From: DATBVX01 sp963696675 | GTDB taxonomy: Bacteria; Pseudomonadota; Gammaproteobacteria; Steroidobacterales; Steroidobacteraceae | Length of the DNA stretch: 64,000 nt | Assembly: GCA_963696675.1 (NCBI GenBank) | Contig: CAVOLM010000024.1 | Coordinates: forward strand, 97,384 to 161,383 | Reading direction: 5' to 3' | Shown: piece after piece, positions 9,052 through 22,109 of the stretch | Numbering within the stretch: the first letter of the stretch is position 1 | Layout of the letters: the number at the start of each line of letters is the position of its first letter | Program-made: the position numbers and the translations under genes | Notes under the pieces: model-generated | The model's database searches: none | Told to the model about the DNA's origin: nothing | What the model saw: the letters and a program-made list of their open reading frames with translations, nothing else

Positions 9052-10383
9052 TCAGGCGGCGCGCTCGGTAAGCGCGGCAATACGTTCGCTCCAGCGTGCC
9101 GCATGGTGGCGCAGGCGATCCGGATCGAGGCGCGTGAATTGTCCGTCGCCGACCAGGTGCTTGCCGGCGACCCACACGTCACTCACCTGATCACGGCTCG
9201 CGGCATAAACAACCTGGGAAAGCGGTGAGTAGACGGGCAAGGTCGCCGGTGTATCGAGATTCATGCAACACAGGTCCGCCCACTTGCCGGGGAGGAGCGA
9301 CCCGGTGTCCGAATCGAGGCCCAGCGCACGAGCTCCGTTGAGTGTCGCCATGCGCAAGGCGGTGGCTGCGTCCAGCACGGTCGGATCGTGGCTGTGGCCC
9401 TTGGCAAGCAAGGCAGCCAGGCGCATTTCGCCCACCATATCGAGGCTGTTGTTGCTCGCTGCGCCGTCGGTGCCGAGTGCGACATTGAGTCCCGCGGCCA
9501 GCATCGCGCCGACCGGCGCCATACCGTTGCCGAGCTTGAGGTTCGATGCCGGACAATGAACTACCGGCATGCCGGCCTGCGCGGCGGTCGCGATGTCCGT
9601 GGCTTCGGCCTGAGCGAAGTGCACTCCGATGAGGCGCGGCGAAAGAAGGCCCAGACGGCTCAGGCGCTCGATCGGGCGCACACCGTGCACTGCGAGGGAT
9701 TGCTCGATTTCCGCCACGCTCTCATGAAGGTGAATCATCACCGTCGCATCGAGCTCGTCGGCGTAGATGCGAATACGCTCGAACGTCGCATCGCTCACGA
9801 GATAAGGCGAGTGCGGCCCGAGCGCAGTGCTGATGAGTGGGTGATCGCGCCAGGCGTCGTGGAGCGCAAGGCCCTGCGAGAGATAGTCGTCTGCGCCGCC
9901 TGCCCAGGGCGCGGGAAAGTCAGCAATCGGCGCTCCGATACAGGCTCGTACGTGCAGTTCGGCGGCGACGCGCGCGCTCTCTTCCGGAAAGAAGTACCAG
10001 TCCGCGACGCAGGTTGTGCCGGCGAGCAGCATCTCTGCAAATGCGAGCTCCGTGCCTGCACGCACGAATTCGGCGCTGACCCAGCGTTGCTCGAGCGGAA
10101 AGATGCGCCGGCGCAGCCAGGCGTCGAACGGCAGATCGTCGGCGATCCCCCGCAGCAGGCTCATCGCGGCATGGGTATGGGCATTCACGAATCCTGGTAT
10201 GAGCACGTGACACGGTCGGCGCACGTGTTCGCGCGCCGTGAACCGGGCGCGCACCTCGGAGGAAGGCAGCAGCGCCACGATTCGACCGCCGTTGATGGCG
10301 ATCGCGTGATGCTCGAGCACGCGGCCATGCGGCTCAACCGGGACGATCCAGCGTGCGTCGATGATGAGATCAATGGATTGCAT
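9052..10383 (-). CDS. mtaD: 5-methylthioadenosine/S-adenosylhomocysteine deaminase family amidohydrolase
   Basis: A 443-residue amidohydrolase of the TRZ/ATZ-MtaD group. The metal ligands HTH are at residues 69-71 (NAHTHAAMSLLRG), with HLHES further on, the strand VHCPASNLKLGNG, and GTDGAASNN carrying the metal-binding Asp. These enzymes deaminate methylthioadenosine or S-adenosylhomocysteine to inosine derivatives. The Pseudomonas orthologue in the same position next to ubiG is part of methylthioadenosine salvage. It heads the minus-strand operon and is divergent from gyrA across a 207 bp gap that must hold both promoters. The frame is intact. Confidence 0.9.
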   Translation of the reverse strand: MQSIDLIIDARWIVPVEPHGRVLEHHAIAINGGRIVALLPSSEVRARFTAREHVRRPCHVLIPGFVNAHTHAAMSLLRGIADDLPFDAWLRRRIFPLEQRWVSAEFVRAGTELAFAEMLLAGTTCVADWYFFPEESARVAAELHVRACIGAPIADFPAPWAGGADDYLSQGLALHDAWRDHPLISTALGPHSPYLVSDATFERIRIYADELDATVMIHLHESVAEIEQSLAVHGVRPIERLSRLGLLSPRLIGVHFAQAEATDIATAAQAGMPVVHCPASNLKLGNGMAPVGAMLAAGLNVALGTDGAASNNSLDMVGEMRLAALLAKGHSHDPTVLDAATALRMATLNGARALGLDSDTGSLLPGKWADLCCMNLDTPATLPVYSPLSQVVYAASRDQVSDVWVAGKHLVGDGQFTRLDPDRLRHHAARWSERIAALTERAA

Positions 10384-10590
10384 GCGTACCGTGGCGGGCG
10401 AGGTTCGAGCTCAGTGGGGAGCCTGTCTGAAATGAGCGCAAGTATAGCGGCGCCGCCTCGCGCCGACACGCTGTGCAGGTTCGGTGGGGTGACTCGCTGT
10501 GATAAGATTGCGCGCTTTCTACTCCACTTGAAAAAGTGCTTTCTTGGCCACGCTCCCGGCACAGTCCGGAGCTCGATAACGGACCCCTGA

Positions 10591-13183
<2,593 letters not shown>

Positions 13184-13229
13184 TACACTTCTTGCGCCTC
13201 TTTTGTAGTGCGCTCAGCACGGGAAATTC

Positions 13230-14309
13230 ATGCGTGTTTTCAACTTCAGCGCCGGGCCCGCCGCGCTGCCTCTGGAAGTCCTCGAACAGGCACGGGATGA
13301 GCTGATCGACTGGCAGGGCAGCGGCATGTCCGTGATGGAGATCAGCCACCGCAGCAAGGCGTTCATCGCCGTCGCCCAGAAGGCCGAAGCGGACCTGCGC
13401 GAGCTGCTGTCTGTGCCCGCCAACTACAAGGTGCTGTTCCTGCAGGGCGGCGCGACCGGGCAGTTCTCGGCGATTCCCCTGAATCTGGCGACCCAGGAGT
13501 CTGTGGTCGACTACGTCAATACCGGCAGCTGGTCGAAGAAGGCGCTCGGCGACGCGCGGCGGTATTGCAAGGTCAATGTCGTCGCCGATGCCGCCGACTC
13601 CGGCTACAACACGATCCCCGCCGTCTCCGGCTGGAAGCGCACCCCGGATGCGGCATATCTGCACTACACGCCGAACGAAACCATCGGCGGGGTCGAGTTT
13701 CATTTCGTGCCCGATATCGGTGCAACGCCACTGGTCGCGGACATGTCCTCGACGTTGTTGTCGCGCCCGATCGATGTGTCGAAATTCGGGCTGATCTACG
13801 CCGGCGCGCAGAAGAACATGGGTCCCTCGGGCCTCACGCTGGTGATCGTGCGCGACGATCTGATCGGGCATGCGCGACCGGAAACCCCGCTGGTGTTCGA
13901 CTACAAGGGCATGGCGGATGAAGGCTCCATGCTCAACACGCCGCCGACCTTCGGCTGGTACTTCGCCGGCCTGGTCTTCCAGTGGCTGAAGCGCCAGGGC
14001 GGTCTCGCCGCGATGGCGGAGCTCAATCGGGCCAAGGCCGCAAAGCTGTACGCCGCGATCGACGGCTCAGGGTTCTACCGCAATCCGGTCGCCAAGGACT
14101 GCCGCTCATGGATGAACGTGCCCTTCACGCTGGCGCGGCCCGAGCTCGACAAGCAGTTCATCGCCGAAGCGAAGACCGCAGGGCTCACGAATCTCGAGGG
14201 CCATCGTTCCGTCGGCGGCATGCGCGCGAGTCTCTACAACGCCATGCCGATCGCGGGCGTGAATGCGCTGGTGGAGTTCATGCAGGACTTTGCGAGGAAG
14301 AATGGCTAG
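13230..14309 (+). CDS. serC: Phosphoserine aminotransferase
   Basis: SerC converts 3-phosphohydroxypyruvate to phosphoserine, and also acts in pyridoxal-phosphate synthesis. The 359-residue protein is uninterrupted. It starts MRVFNFSAGPAALPLEVL, has the phosphate-binding turn FLQGGATGQFS near residues 70-80, and carries the cofactor lysine Lys195 in YAGAQKNMGPSG. The end VNALVEFMQDFARKNG is typical. It follows gyrA as in Pseudomonas. The next gene, serA, begins 29 bp downstream, so two consecutive steps of serine synthesis are adjacent. Confidence 0.96.
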   Translation: MRVFNFSAGPAALPLEVLEQARDELIDWQGSGMSVMEISHRSKAFIAVAQKAEADLRELLSVPANYKVLFLQGGATGQFSAIPLNLATQESVVDYVNTGSWSKKALGDARRYCKVNVVADAADSGYNTIPAVSGWKRTPDAAYLHYTPNETIGGVEFHFVPDIGATPLVADMSSTLLSRPIDVSKFGLIYAGAQKNMGPSGLTLVIVRDDLIGHARPETPLVFDYKGMADEGSMLNTPPTFGWYFAGLVFQWLKRQGGLAAMAELNRAKAAKLYAAIDGSGFYRNPVAKDCRSWMNVPFTLARPELDKQFIAEAKTAGLTNLEGHRSVGGMRASLYNAMPIAGVNALVEFMQDFARKNG

Positions 14310-14338
14310 CACCGCAATCGACATGCACCGCAAGACGC

Positions 14339-15510
14339 ATGACGTTCAAGATTCTGACGCTCAACAACATCTCGATCCGCGGCCTGGAGCGGCTGCCGCG
14401 CGACCGCTACGAGATCGCATCCGAGATCGGCCATCCGGACGCCGTCCTGGTGCGCTCCGCTGACATGCACAAGATGGTGATTCCGGATTCGGTCAAGGCG
14501 GTCGGGCGTGCGGGCGCCGGCGTCAACAACATCCCGGTCGCAAGCCTCAGCAAGCGCGGCATTCCGGTGTTCAATTCGCCGGGCGCGAATGCAAACGCGG
14601 TGAAGGAACTGGTGATCGCCGGGATGTTTCTCGCGGCGCGCAACATCTGCCAGGCGTGGGCGTACGTACGCGCCCTCGAGGGCGACGATCACGCGGTCGA
14701 AGAGGCGGTCGAGAAGGGCAAGAAGAAATTCGTCGGCTTCGAGCTCCCGGGCCGGACGCTGGGCGTCGTCGGACTCGGCGCCATCGGCGTCGAGGTTGCC
14801 AATGCCGCCCTGGGTCTGAGAATGAAAGTGCTGGGCTACGACCCGCAGATCACCGTGCAGCGCGCCTGGCAGCTTTCGTCGGGTGTCGAGCAGGCGGTCA
14901 GCCTCGATGACCTGTTTGCGCGCTCCGACCTGATCAGCGTGCATGTGCCGCTGAATGACGCCACGCGCAGACTCGTCAACGCCGCGCGCCTGCGTCTGAT
15001 GCGCAAGGGCGGCGTGATCCTGAATTTCGCGCGGGCGCCGATCGTCGACGAAACTGCGATCGTCGAAGCGCTCGATCAGGGTCGGCTGCAATCGTACGTG
15101 TGTGACTTTCCGAGTAACGCCGATCCGCAACCATCCGCGGGTCGTCGCGCTGCCGCATCTCGGCGCCTCGACCGAGGAAGCCGAGGAGAACTGCGCGATC
15201 ATGGTCGCCGACACGGTGCGCGACTTTCTCGAGCACGGCAACGTTCGCAACTCGGTGAACTTCCCGGAAGCGATCCTGCCTCGCACCAACGGCGGTCAAC
15301 GCATCGCGATCGCCAATGACAACGTGCCCAACATGGTGGGCCAGATCTCCACCTGTCTCGCCACGGCCAAGCTCAACATCGCCGACCTTCTCAACAAGTC
15401 GCGCGGCGAGCTGGCGTACACGCTGATCGACACCGATGCGCAGATTCCTGCCGAGGTGTTCGAACGGATGTCGCGGCATCGAGGGCGTGCTCTCGGCACG
15501 GATACTCTGA
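14339..15510 (+). CDS. serA: D-3-phosphoglycerate dehydrogenase with C-terminal ACT domain (two frame breaks)
   Basis: The first enzyme of serine synthesis, oxidising 3-phosphoglycerate with NAD. Visible parts are GRAGAGVNNIPV, the Rossmann signature GVVGLGAIGVEVAN, the segment HVPLNDATRRLVN and, after a break near 15112, ALPHLGASTEEAEENCA with the catalytic His. A C-terminal ACT domain (NMVGQISTCLATAKLNIADL) probably senses serine. A second break near 15478 leads to IEGVLSARIL and the TGA at 15508-15510, three bases before pheA. At about 390 residues this is the short single-ACT form. serA is not in this place in Pseudomonas, so it is an insertion into the conserved order. Confidence 0.92.
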
Positions 15511-15513
15511 GCA

Positions 15514-16627
15514 ATGGCGCGCAAGCCATCGAAGCGCGCCCAGACGCCGAAGCTCGAGGAGCTGCGTGACAGCATTGACGCCGTGGACGCGCAGATTCAT
15601 GCGCTGATCAGCCAGCGTGCACGACTCGCGCGCGAAGCGGGCATCTCCAAGCACGCAGGACGGACACACCGTCGATTTCTACCGCCCGGAGCGCGAGGCG
15701 CAGGTGTTACGCCTGGCGCTGGAACGCAACCAGGGGCCGCTGCGCAACGAAGAGGTGCTGCGGCTGTTTCGCGAGATCATGTCGGCGTGCCTGGCGCAGG
15801 AGGACCCGCTGAAGGTCGGCTTCCTGGGTCCGGAAGGCACCTTTACGCAGGCGGCGGTTTTCAAGCATTTCGGCCATTCGGTGCGCGCGTTGCCGCTCGC
15901 CACCATCGATGAGGTGTTTCACGAAGTCGAGGCCGGTGTTGCGGACTTCGGCGTGGTGCCGATCGAGAATTCCACTGAAGGCACGGTCAACAATACCCTG
16001 GACCGCTTTCTCGCTTCACCGGCGCGAATCTGCGGCGAGGTCGAGCTGCGCATCCACCAATACCTGATGGGCCGCATGGATGCCCTGGCGGACGTGCAAC
16101 GCGTGTGCTCGCATCAACAGTCGCTCGCGCAGTGCCGCGGATGGCTGGAGGAGTATCTGCCCGGCGTGGAACGGGTTGCGGTGTCGAGCAATGCCGAAGG
16201 CGCGCGTCGCGCACGCGATGAAAAGGGCACGGCGGCGATTGCCGGCGAAGCTGCCGCGGAGGTCTACGACCTCAAGGTCCTGGTGGCGCAGATCGAGGAC
16301 CGGCCGGACAACACGACGCGCTTCCTGGTCGTCGGGCGCAAGACTTTCCGACCGAGCGGCAAAGACAAGACGACACTCCTGATGTCCGCTGCGCATACAG
16401 ATTCGCCGGGCGCGCTGTATCGGCTGCTCGAGCCGCTCGCCAAGGCGGCGATCAACGTGACACGGATCGAATCGCGACCGTCGCATCGGCGCAAGTGGGA
16501 CTACGTGTTCTTCCTGGACGTCGAGGGCCATGCCGAGGATCGCAAGCTGGCAAAGGCCCTGGCGCAGCTCAAGCGGCGCGCCTCGCTGTTTCGCGTTCTC
16601 GGGTCCTATCCGCAGGCAGTGCAGTAG
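15514..16627 (+). CDS. pheA: Bifunctional chorismate mutase / prephenate dehydratase (P-protein, one frame break)
   Basis: PheA makes phenylpyruvate from chorismate. The N-terminal AroQ chorismate-mutase helix is seen as LEELRDSIDAVDAQIHALIS. A break near 15655 intervenes, and the correct frame continues FYRPEREAQVLRLAL. The dehydratase domain follows with KVGFLGPEGTFTQAAV, VPIENSTEGTVNNTLD and DNTTRFLVVGR (the TRF motif). The C-terminal ACT domain has SPGALYRLLEPLA and the phenylalanine-binding ESRPSHRRKWDYVFFLD. The gene lies 3 bp after serA and 3 bp before hisC, so it is co-transcribed. Confidence 0.93.
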
Positions 16628-16630
16628 CGA

Positions 16631-17819
16631 ATGAAGACGGTCCCGATTGCCGATCTCGTGGCACCGCCGGTGCGCGGCCTGCAGCCGTATGTACCTGGCA
16701 AGCCCATCTCGGAACTCGAGCGCGAATACGGCGTGCACGACATCGTCAAGCTTGCCTCTAACGAGAATCCACTCGGACCGGGACCGCGCGCGCGCGCCGC
16801 CATGGCTGACGCGCTCGCCGAGATCGGGCTGTATCCCGACGGCAGCGGCTTTGAGCTCAAGCGCAGCTTCGCAGCGCATCATGGCATCGATGCCCGAATG
16901 CCTGACACTCGGTAACGGTTCCAATGATGTGCTGGTGCTGTTGGCGGAAGCATTCCTGACACCTGCGACCGAGGCGGTGTACTCGCAGTACTGTTTCGCC
17001 ATCTACCCGATCGTGGTGCAGGCGTCGGGTGCGACCGCCCGCGTCGCGCCCGCGTTATCGACGGACGACCCGATGCCTCTTGGACATGATCTCGATGCGA
17101 TGGCCGAAGCTGATCACGCCACGCACGCGGCTGGTCTTTCTCGCCAATCCCAACAATCCGACCGGCACATGGGTCGAATCGAATCGGTTGCAGGCGTTCC
17201 TGGGCGCACTTGCCGGCCAGCACGCTGGCTGTCGTGGATGAGGCGTACTTCGAATATTCACGTGATGCCGAAATGCCCGGACACGACCAGCTGGCTCGAG
17301 GAGCTTCCCAACCTGGTCGTGCTGCGAACCTTCTCGAAGGCCTATGGACTTGCCGGTCTGCGGGTTGGCTATGCAATCTCGCAACCGCAGATCGCGGAGA
17401 CGCTGAATCGATTGCGCCAGCCCTTCAACGTGAATTCGATCGCTCTCGCGGCGGCGACTGCAGCACTCGACGATCTCGAGCACGTGCGTGGATCCGTGGA
17501 CCTCAACCGCGCGGCGCTCGCCGAGCTGCGAGTGCAAATCGCCCGGCTCGGGCTCCAGGTCCTGCCCTCGGCGGGCAACTTCGTGCTGGTCGATTTGGGT
17601 CGCCCGGTCGGGCCGATCTTCGAAGGATTGTTACGCCGGGGCGTGATCGCACGGCCGGTCGGCAACTATGGGCTACCGAATCACCTGCGCATCACGACCG
17701 GCACGCTCGAGCAGACGCGACGCGCGATCGAGGCGCTAGCCTCGGTACGTCGGAAACTACCGTGTGACACGGACTCCGACCGGATCTGCAGTAGTCCCCG
17801 CACGTCGGCTCTCTTATAG
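16631..17819 (+). CDS. hisC: Histidinol-phosphate aminotransferase HisC (four frame breaks)
   Basis: A class I/II aminotransferase of the HisC branch. In this gene neighbourhood it is thought to serve aromatic amino acids as well as histidinol phosphate (compare HisC2 of Pseudomonas). The N-terminus has YVPGKPISELERE and VKLASNENPLGPGP. Breaks near 16895, 17100, 17222 and 17280 separate LGNGSNDVLVLLAEAFL, FLANPNNPTGTW, VVDEAYFEY and RTFSKAYGLAGLRVGY, whose Lys binds pyridoxal phosphate. As read, the frame ends at TAG 17817-17819, overlapping aroA by 56 bases. With one more slip it would end at TGA 17765-17767, overlapping the aroA GTG in the usual four-base way. Confidence 0.9.
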
Positions 17820-19116
17820 AGTGCAACCGGTTGCTCGAGTCCGGGGAACGCTCACCGTCCCCGGCGACAAGTCGATCTCGCATCGCTCCCTGATGCTCGC
17901 GGGCATCGCCGAAGGTCGGACTGTCGTCGACGGTTTCCTGGCGAGCGAGGATTGCCTCGCCACTCTCGCTGCCATGCGAGCGCTCGGGAGTGCCGATCGA
18001 TCACGGCACCGGGCAAGGAGTTGTCAGTCGACGGTGTCGGAAGGGACGGCCTCAAGGCATCGGGCGCGCCTCTCGACATGGGCAATTCGGGCACCGCGAT
18101 GCGCCTGTTCACGGGATTGCTGGCCGGCCAGCGCTTCGACTCCGAGCTGATCGGAGATGCTTCGCTCATGCGACGCCCGATGGAACGCGTCGCGATCCCG
18201 CTGCGACAGATGGGCGCGGCGATCGAGACACAATCCGGACTCCCGCCGGTGCGCATCGCAGGCGGACGGCACCTGCACGCGATTCAGTACCACCTGCCAA
18301 TGGCGAGCGCGCAGGTAAAGTCCGCGATCCTCCTGGCGGGCATCTACGCGCAAGGAACCACTTCGATTACCGAACCGGCGATAACCCGTGATCACAGCGA
18401 GCGCATGCTGCAGGCCTTCGGCGTGAATGTGCATGCGCAGGGGCAGAAAGCATCGACTTGCAAGGCCCCGCACGTCTGCGCGGATGCAGGATCGACGTGC
18501 CGGGCGATTTCTCATCCGCGGCATTCTTTATTGTGGCCGGCTGTCTGGCGGCGGATGGAGTGCTCACGCTGCGCAATGTAGGCATCAATCCCACACGCAC
18601 CGGCTTGCTGGACGCGCTGCGGCTCATGGGTGCTGAAATACGGGTAAAGAATGCGCGTGTCTCCGGCGCCGAACCGCTCGCAGACCTCGAAATCGAGCGC
18701 CGTGAGCTGCAAGGGATCGAGGTGCCTCGCGACGCTCGTGCCCTTGGCCATCGACGAAATCCCGGCACTCCTGATCGCCGCCGCGTGTGCGCGGGGCGAA
18801 ACGCTGGTCACCGGCGCCGAAGAATTGAGAGTCAAGGAAAGCGATCGGATCGCTGCCATGGCGCAGGGCCTGCAGGCCGTGGGCATTCGGACCGAGGTGC
18901 GCGCCGACGGTATGCGCGTCTTCGGCGGCGCGATTCAGGGCGGACGCGTCGACAGCCACGGAGACCATCGCATTGCCATGGCTTTCGCCATCGCGAGCGC
19001 TGCGGGCCCGGGAGCCGATCGAGATCGTCGACGTTGCGAACGTGGCGACTTCGTTCCCCGGTTTTGTCGAGAGCGCTCAAAGCATCGGGCTCGATATCGA
19101 GGTTGTGGAGTGCTGA
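17764..19116 (+). CDS. aroA: 3-phosphoshikimate 1-carboxyvinyltransferase / EPSP synthase (four frame breaks)
   Basis: AroA joins PEP to shikimate-3-phosphate in the chorismate pathway. A GTG at 17764 gives an N-terminus leading to the signature LTVPGDKSISHRSLML. After a break near 17995 come LDMGNSGTAMRLFTGLLAGQ and the active-site segment MASAQVKSAILLAGIYA. After another near 18450 come IDVPGDFSSAAFF and NPTRTGLLD. After a third near 18728 come ELRVKESDRI and GDHRIAMAFAIA. After a fourth near 19010 comes the tail ANVATSFPGFVE, ending at TGA 19114-19116. There is no fused prephenate dehydrogenase of the kind found in Pseudomonas. Confidence 0.92.
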
Positions 19117-19120
19117 TGTG

Positions 19121-19802
19121 ATGGCCGAAGAGGCTCCCGTCATCGCGATCGATGGTCCGAGCGGCTCAGGAAAGGGCACCGTCAGTCGAGCCGTGGCACA
19201 GAGCCTCGGGTGGCATTTCCTCGATAGCGGGGCGCTGTATCGGCTCGTCGCTCTGCAGGGACTGAAGCAGGGCCTGGACCCCGATGACGAGGCAGGGCAC
19301 GCGCGCCTCGCCGAGCAGATGAGGATCCGCTTCGGGAGCACGACCGGACGGCAGCGAGCAGATCTTCCTCGAGGGTACGGATGTCACCCGCGATCTGCGC
19401 AGCGAAGCGACGGGGAACGCAGCATCACGGGTCGCCGCAATGCCGGCCGTACGCAGCGCTCTGTTCGGGCGCCAGCAGAGATTCGCGGAGCCGCCCGGAC
19501 TGGTGGCCGATGGGCGGGATATGGGAACTGTTGTTTTCCCGACCGCGGACCTCAAGATCTTCCTCACGGCGAGCGCCGAGGAGCGGGCCCGTCGGCGTCA
19601 TAAGCAGTTGAAAGACAAGGGACTTGATGTTAGCCTTGCCGCCCTTTCGCGAGAGATCGCGGAGCGTGATGCCCGCGACACCGGCCGCAAGGTCGCGCCG
19701 TTGAAGGCAGCCGCCGATGCGGTGGTTCTGGACTCTACCGGACTAGACGTCGAAGAGGTCGTGGCGCGCGTCCTGCGCCTGGCGCGAGAACGGTTCGGGT
19801 AG
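19121..19802 (+). CDS. cmk: Cytidylate kinase (one frame break)
   Basis: Cmk phosphorylates CMP and dCMP. The P-loop is IDGPSGSGKGTVSR near residues 9-22, followed by LDSGALYRLVAL. A break near 19338 leads to IFLEGTDVTRDLRSEATGNAAS, the CMP-specific insert VADGRDMGTVVFP and ASAEERARRRHKQL. The ending PLKAAADAVVLDSTGLD is typical. The start ATG at 19121 lies 4 bases after the aroA stop. cmk-rpsA-ihfB is one of the most conserved gene strings in gammaproteobacteria, which supports the call. Confidence 0.93.
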
Positions 19803-19918
19803 AGGCGCTCGCAGGCGCTTTTGTTGAAGGAGTGTCAAACGTGGGACACGCATGGAACGCGCGTCTCGTAACTGAATTCCCCTCGACGGGCTGGATTGCC
19901 CTCAGGGCCATACCGGAC

Positions 19919-19933
19919 GGTTCTTGAAGAACC
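19919..19933 (+). promoter_or_regulatory. Perfect 15-base inverted repeat just before rpsA
   Basis: GGTTCTT-G-AAGAACC ends 17 bases before the rpsA ATG. It sits where a ribosome-binding site would be expected, and no clear AGGAG is visible between it and the start. S1 represses its own translation in E. coli through structure in its mRNA leader, so this small hairpin may be part of such a control. That is an inference from position only. Confidence 0.3.
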
Positions 19934-19950
19934 TTTGTAACCCCAAATTT

Positions 19951-21625
19951 ATGACCGAGAGTTTTGCCCAGCTTTTCGAACAGAGCCTCGCCAGCCAGCG
20001 CATCAAGCCCGGCACCATCCTGATGGGTCACGTGGTCGAAGTCGGCCAGGATTTCGTGATCGTCAACGTCGGCCTGAAGTCCGAGGCCGTCATTTCGATC
20101 GACCAGTTTCGACCGAGAAGGGCGAGATCGAGGTCAAGGCCGGCGACGATGTCGAGGTCGCCCTCGACACCGTCGAGGACGGCTCCGGCGAAACGCGCCT
20201 GTCGCGCGAGAAGGCCAAGCGCGCCCGCACCTGGACCCGCCTCGAGAAGGCATTCGAATCCAGCGGAAATCGTCACCGGCATCATCACCGGCCGCGTGAA
20301 GGGTGGCTTCACCGTCGAGATCGACAACGTCCGCGCGTTCCTGCCGGGCTCGCTGGTCGATGTGCGCCCGGTGCGCGATCCGAGCTACCTCGAAGGCAAG
20401 GCGCTCGAGTTCAAGGTCATCAAGCTCGACCAGAAGCGCAACAACGTCGTCGTGTCGCGCCGCGCGGTCGTCGAGCAGGAATACAGCGCCGAGCGCAATG
20501 CGCTGCTCGACAACCTGCAGGAAGGCGCGGTCGTCAAGGGCGTCGTCAAGAACCTCACCGACTACGGTGCGTTCGTCGACCTCGGCGGCATCGACGGCCT
20601 GCTGCACATCACCGACATGGCGTGGAAGCGCGTCAAGCATCCGTCGGAAGTCGTCAAGGTCGGCGATGAGATCGACGTGCGCATCCTCAAGTTCGATCGC
20701 GAGCGTTCACGCGTGTCGCTCGGCCTCAAGCAGCTGGGCGCCGATCCGTGGCAGAACATCGCGCGCCGCTATCCGCCGAACACGCGCCTGTTCGGCAAGG
20801 TCACGAACATCGCCGACTACGGCTGCTTCGTGGAGATCGAGGAGGGCGTCGAGGGCCTGGTGCACGTCTCCGAGATGGACTGGACCAACAAGAACGTCAA
20901 CCCCGCAAAGGTCGTGCACATCGGCCAGGAAGTCGAAGTCATGGTGCTCGACATCGACGAGGAGCGCCGCCGCATCTCGCTCGGCCTCAAGCAGTGCAAG
21001 ACCAACCCGTGGAAGGAGTTCGCCGAGAACTACAACCGCGGCGACAAGGTGGCGGGCCAGATCAAGTCGATCACCGACTTCGGCATCTTCATCGGCCTGC
21101 CGGGCGACATCGACGGCCTGGTGCACCTGTCCGACATCTCCTGGGACGTGCCCGGCGAAGAGGCGGTGCGCAACTACCAGAAGGGCCAGCAGCTCGAGGC
21201 GATGGTGCTGTCGATCGATCCGGAGCGCGAGCGCATCTCGCTCGGCATCAAGCAGCTCGCGAAGGATCCGTTCTCGAGCTATCTCGCCGAGCATCCGAAG
21301 GGCAGCATCGTGACGGGCGTGGTGCGGGAAGTGGACGCCAAGGGCGCGCTCATCGACCTCGGCAACGGCGTCGAAGGCCAGCTGCGCGCCTCCGAGCTGT
21401 CGCGCGATCGCGTCGAGGATGCGCGCACGGTGCTCAAGGTCGGCGATGAGGTCGAAGCCAAGTTCACCGGCGTCGACCGCAAGACCCGCATCATCTCGCT
21501 GTCGATCAAGGCCAAGGAAGCGCACGAAGAGGCCGAGGCCGTGCAGAACTACAGACGGCACCGATTCCTCCTCGGGCACCAGCCTGGGCGACCTGCTGAA
21601 GGAACAGATCGGCGGCCAGGACTGA
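19951..21625 (+). CDS. rpsA: 30S ribosomal protein S1 (three frame breaks)
   Basis: S1 brings mRNA to the 30S subunit through six S1/OB repeats. They are recognisable here by repeated phrases: GTILMGHVVEVGQDFVIVN, EIVTGIITGRVKGGFTVEID, VVKGVVKNLTDYGAFVDLGG, LFGKVTNIADYGCFVEIE, VAGQIKSITDFGIFIGLPG and GSIVTGVVREVDAKGALIDL. The second repeat is preceded by a shifted block between about 20113 and 20262, which in the right frame is an acidic/basic linker (EKGEIEVKAGDDVEVALDT). A third break near 21553 precedes the tail SLGDLLKEQIGGQD. The start follows from MTESFAQLFEQSL, the family N-terminus. Length is about 557 residues. Confidence 0.95.
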
Positions 21626-21654
21626 AGCGTTCGCACGGTAAAAGGGCCTTGCGC

Positions 21655-21958
21655 ATGACGAAGTCGGAACTGATCGAGATCATCACGGCCAAGCAGAAGC
21701 ACCTGCCCGCCAAGGACGTGGAGCTGGCGCTCAAGCAGATCCTGGAGATCATGAGCGATGCGCTCGCGCAGGGCGAGCGCATCGAGATCCGGGGTTTCGG
21801 CAGCTTCTCGCTGCACTTTCGTCCGCCGCGCCAGGGTCGCAATCCCGAAGACCGGCGAGGCGGTCGCGCTCGCCGGCAAGTACGTGCCGCATTTCAAGCC
21901 CGGCAAGGACCTGCGCGAGCGCGTCAACGACGGCGCGGGCGAGCCGATCCACGACTGA
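21655..21958 (+). CDS. ihfB: Integration host factor subunit beta (one frame break)
   Basis: One half of the DNA-bending IHF heterodimer; the alpha subunit is also in this window (ihfA). MTKSELIEIITAKQKHL and VELALKQILEIMSDAL form the dimer helices, and GERIEIRGFGSFSLHF starts the beta sheet. A frame break near 21847 is followed by NPKTGEAVALAGKYVPHFKPGKDLRERV, the DNA-clamping arm and C-terminal helix. The Pro in the RNPKTGE arm tip is the residue that intercalates into DNA. Position directly after rpsA is the standard one. About 101 residues. Confidence 0.94.
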
Positions 21959-22109
21959 TGCCGACTGCCAGTATTCCGAGAGGACGCCGTATGCGGATCG
22001 TTCAAGAACGCGAATCGTCCCTGGAGGCTACGGGCAAAGTCCGTTTTTGAAAGAGCGCCCCGCAACGTCCTCCGCGTGATGGTAGAGTGTCGCTGGCTCG
22101 AGACCTGAC

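Noticed and set aside
10384..10590. A sigma-70 promoter for gyrA (TTCGGT and TAAGAT, spacing 17)
   Set aside because: The -35 match is poor and other equally weak pairs exist in the gap, so it was not annotated.
13982..15319. A single frame running from the end of serC into serA
   Set aside because: The serC part is in the wrong frame there. serC has its own stop at 14309 and serA its own start at 14339.
19951..21625. Programmed frameshifting in rpsA or scpA
   Set aside because: No slippery heptamer or downstream pseudoknot is evident, the shifts come in compensating pairs, and dozens of unrelated genes show the same pattern.
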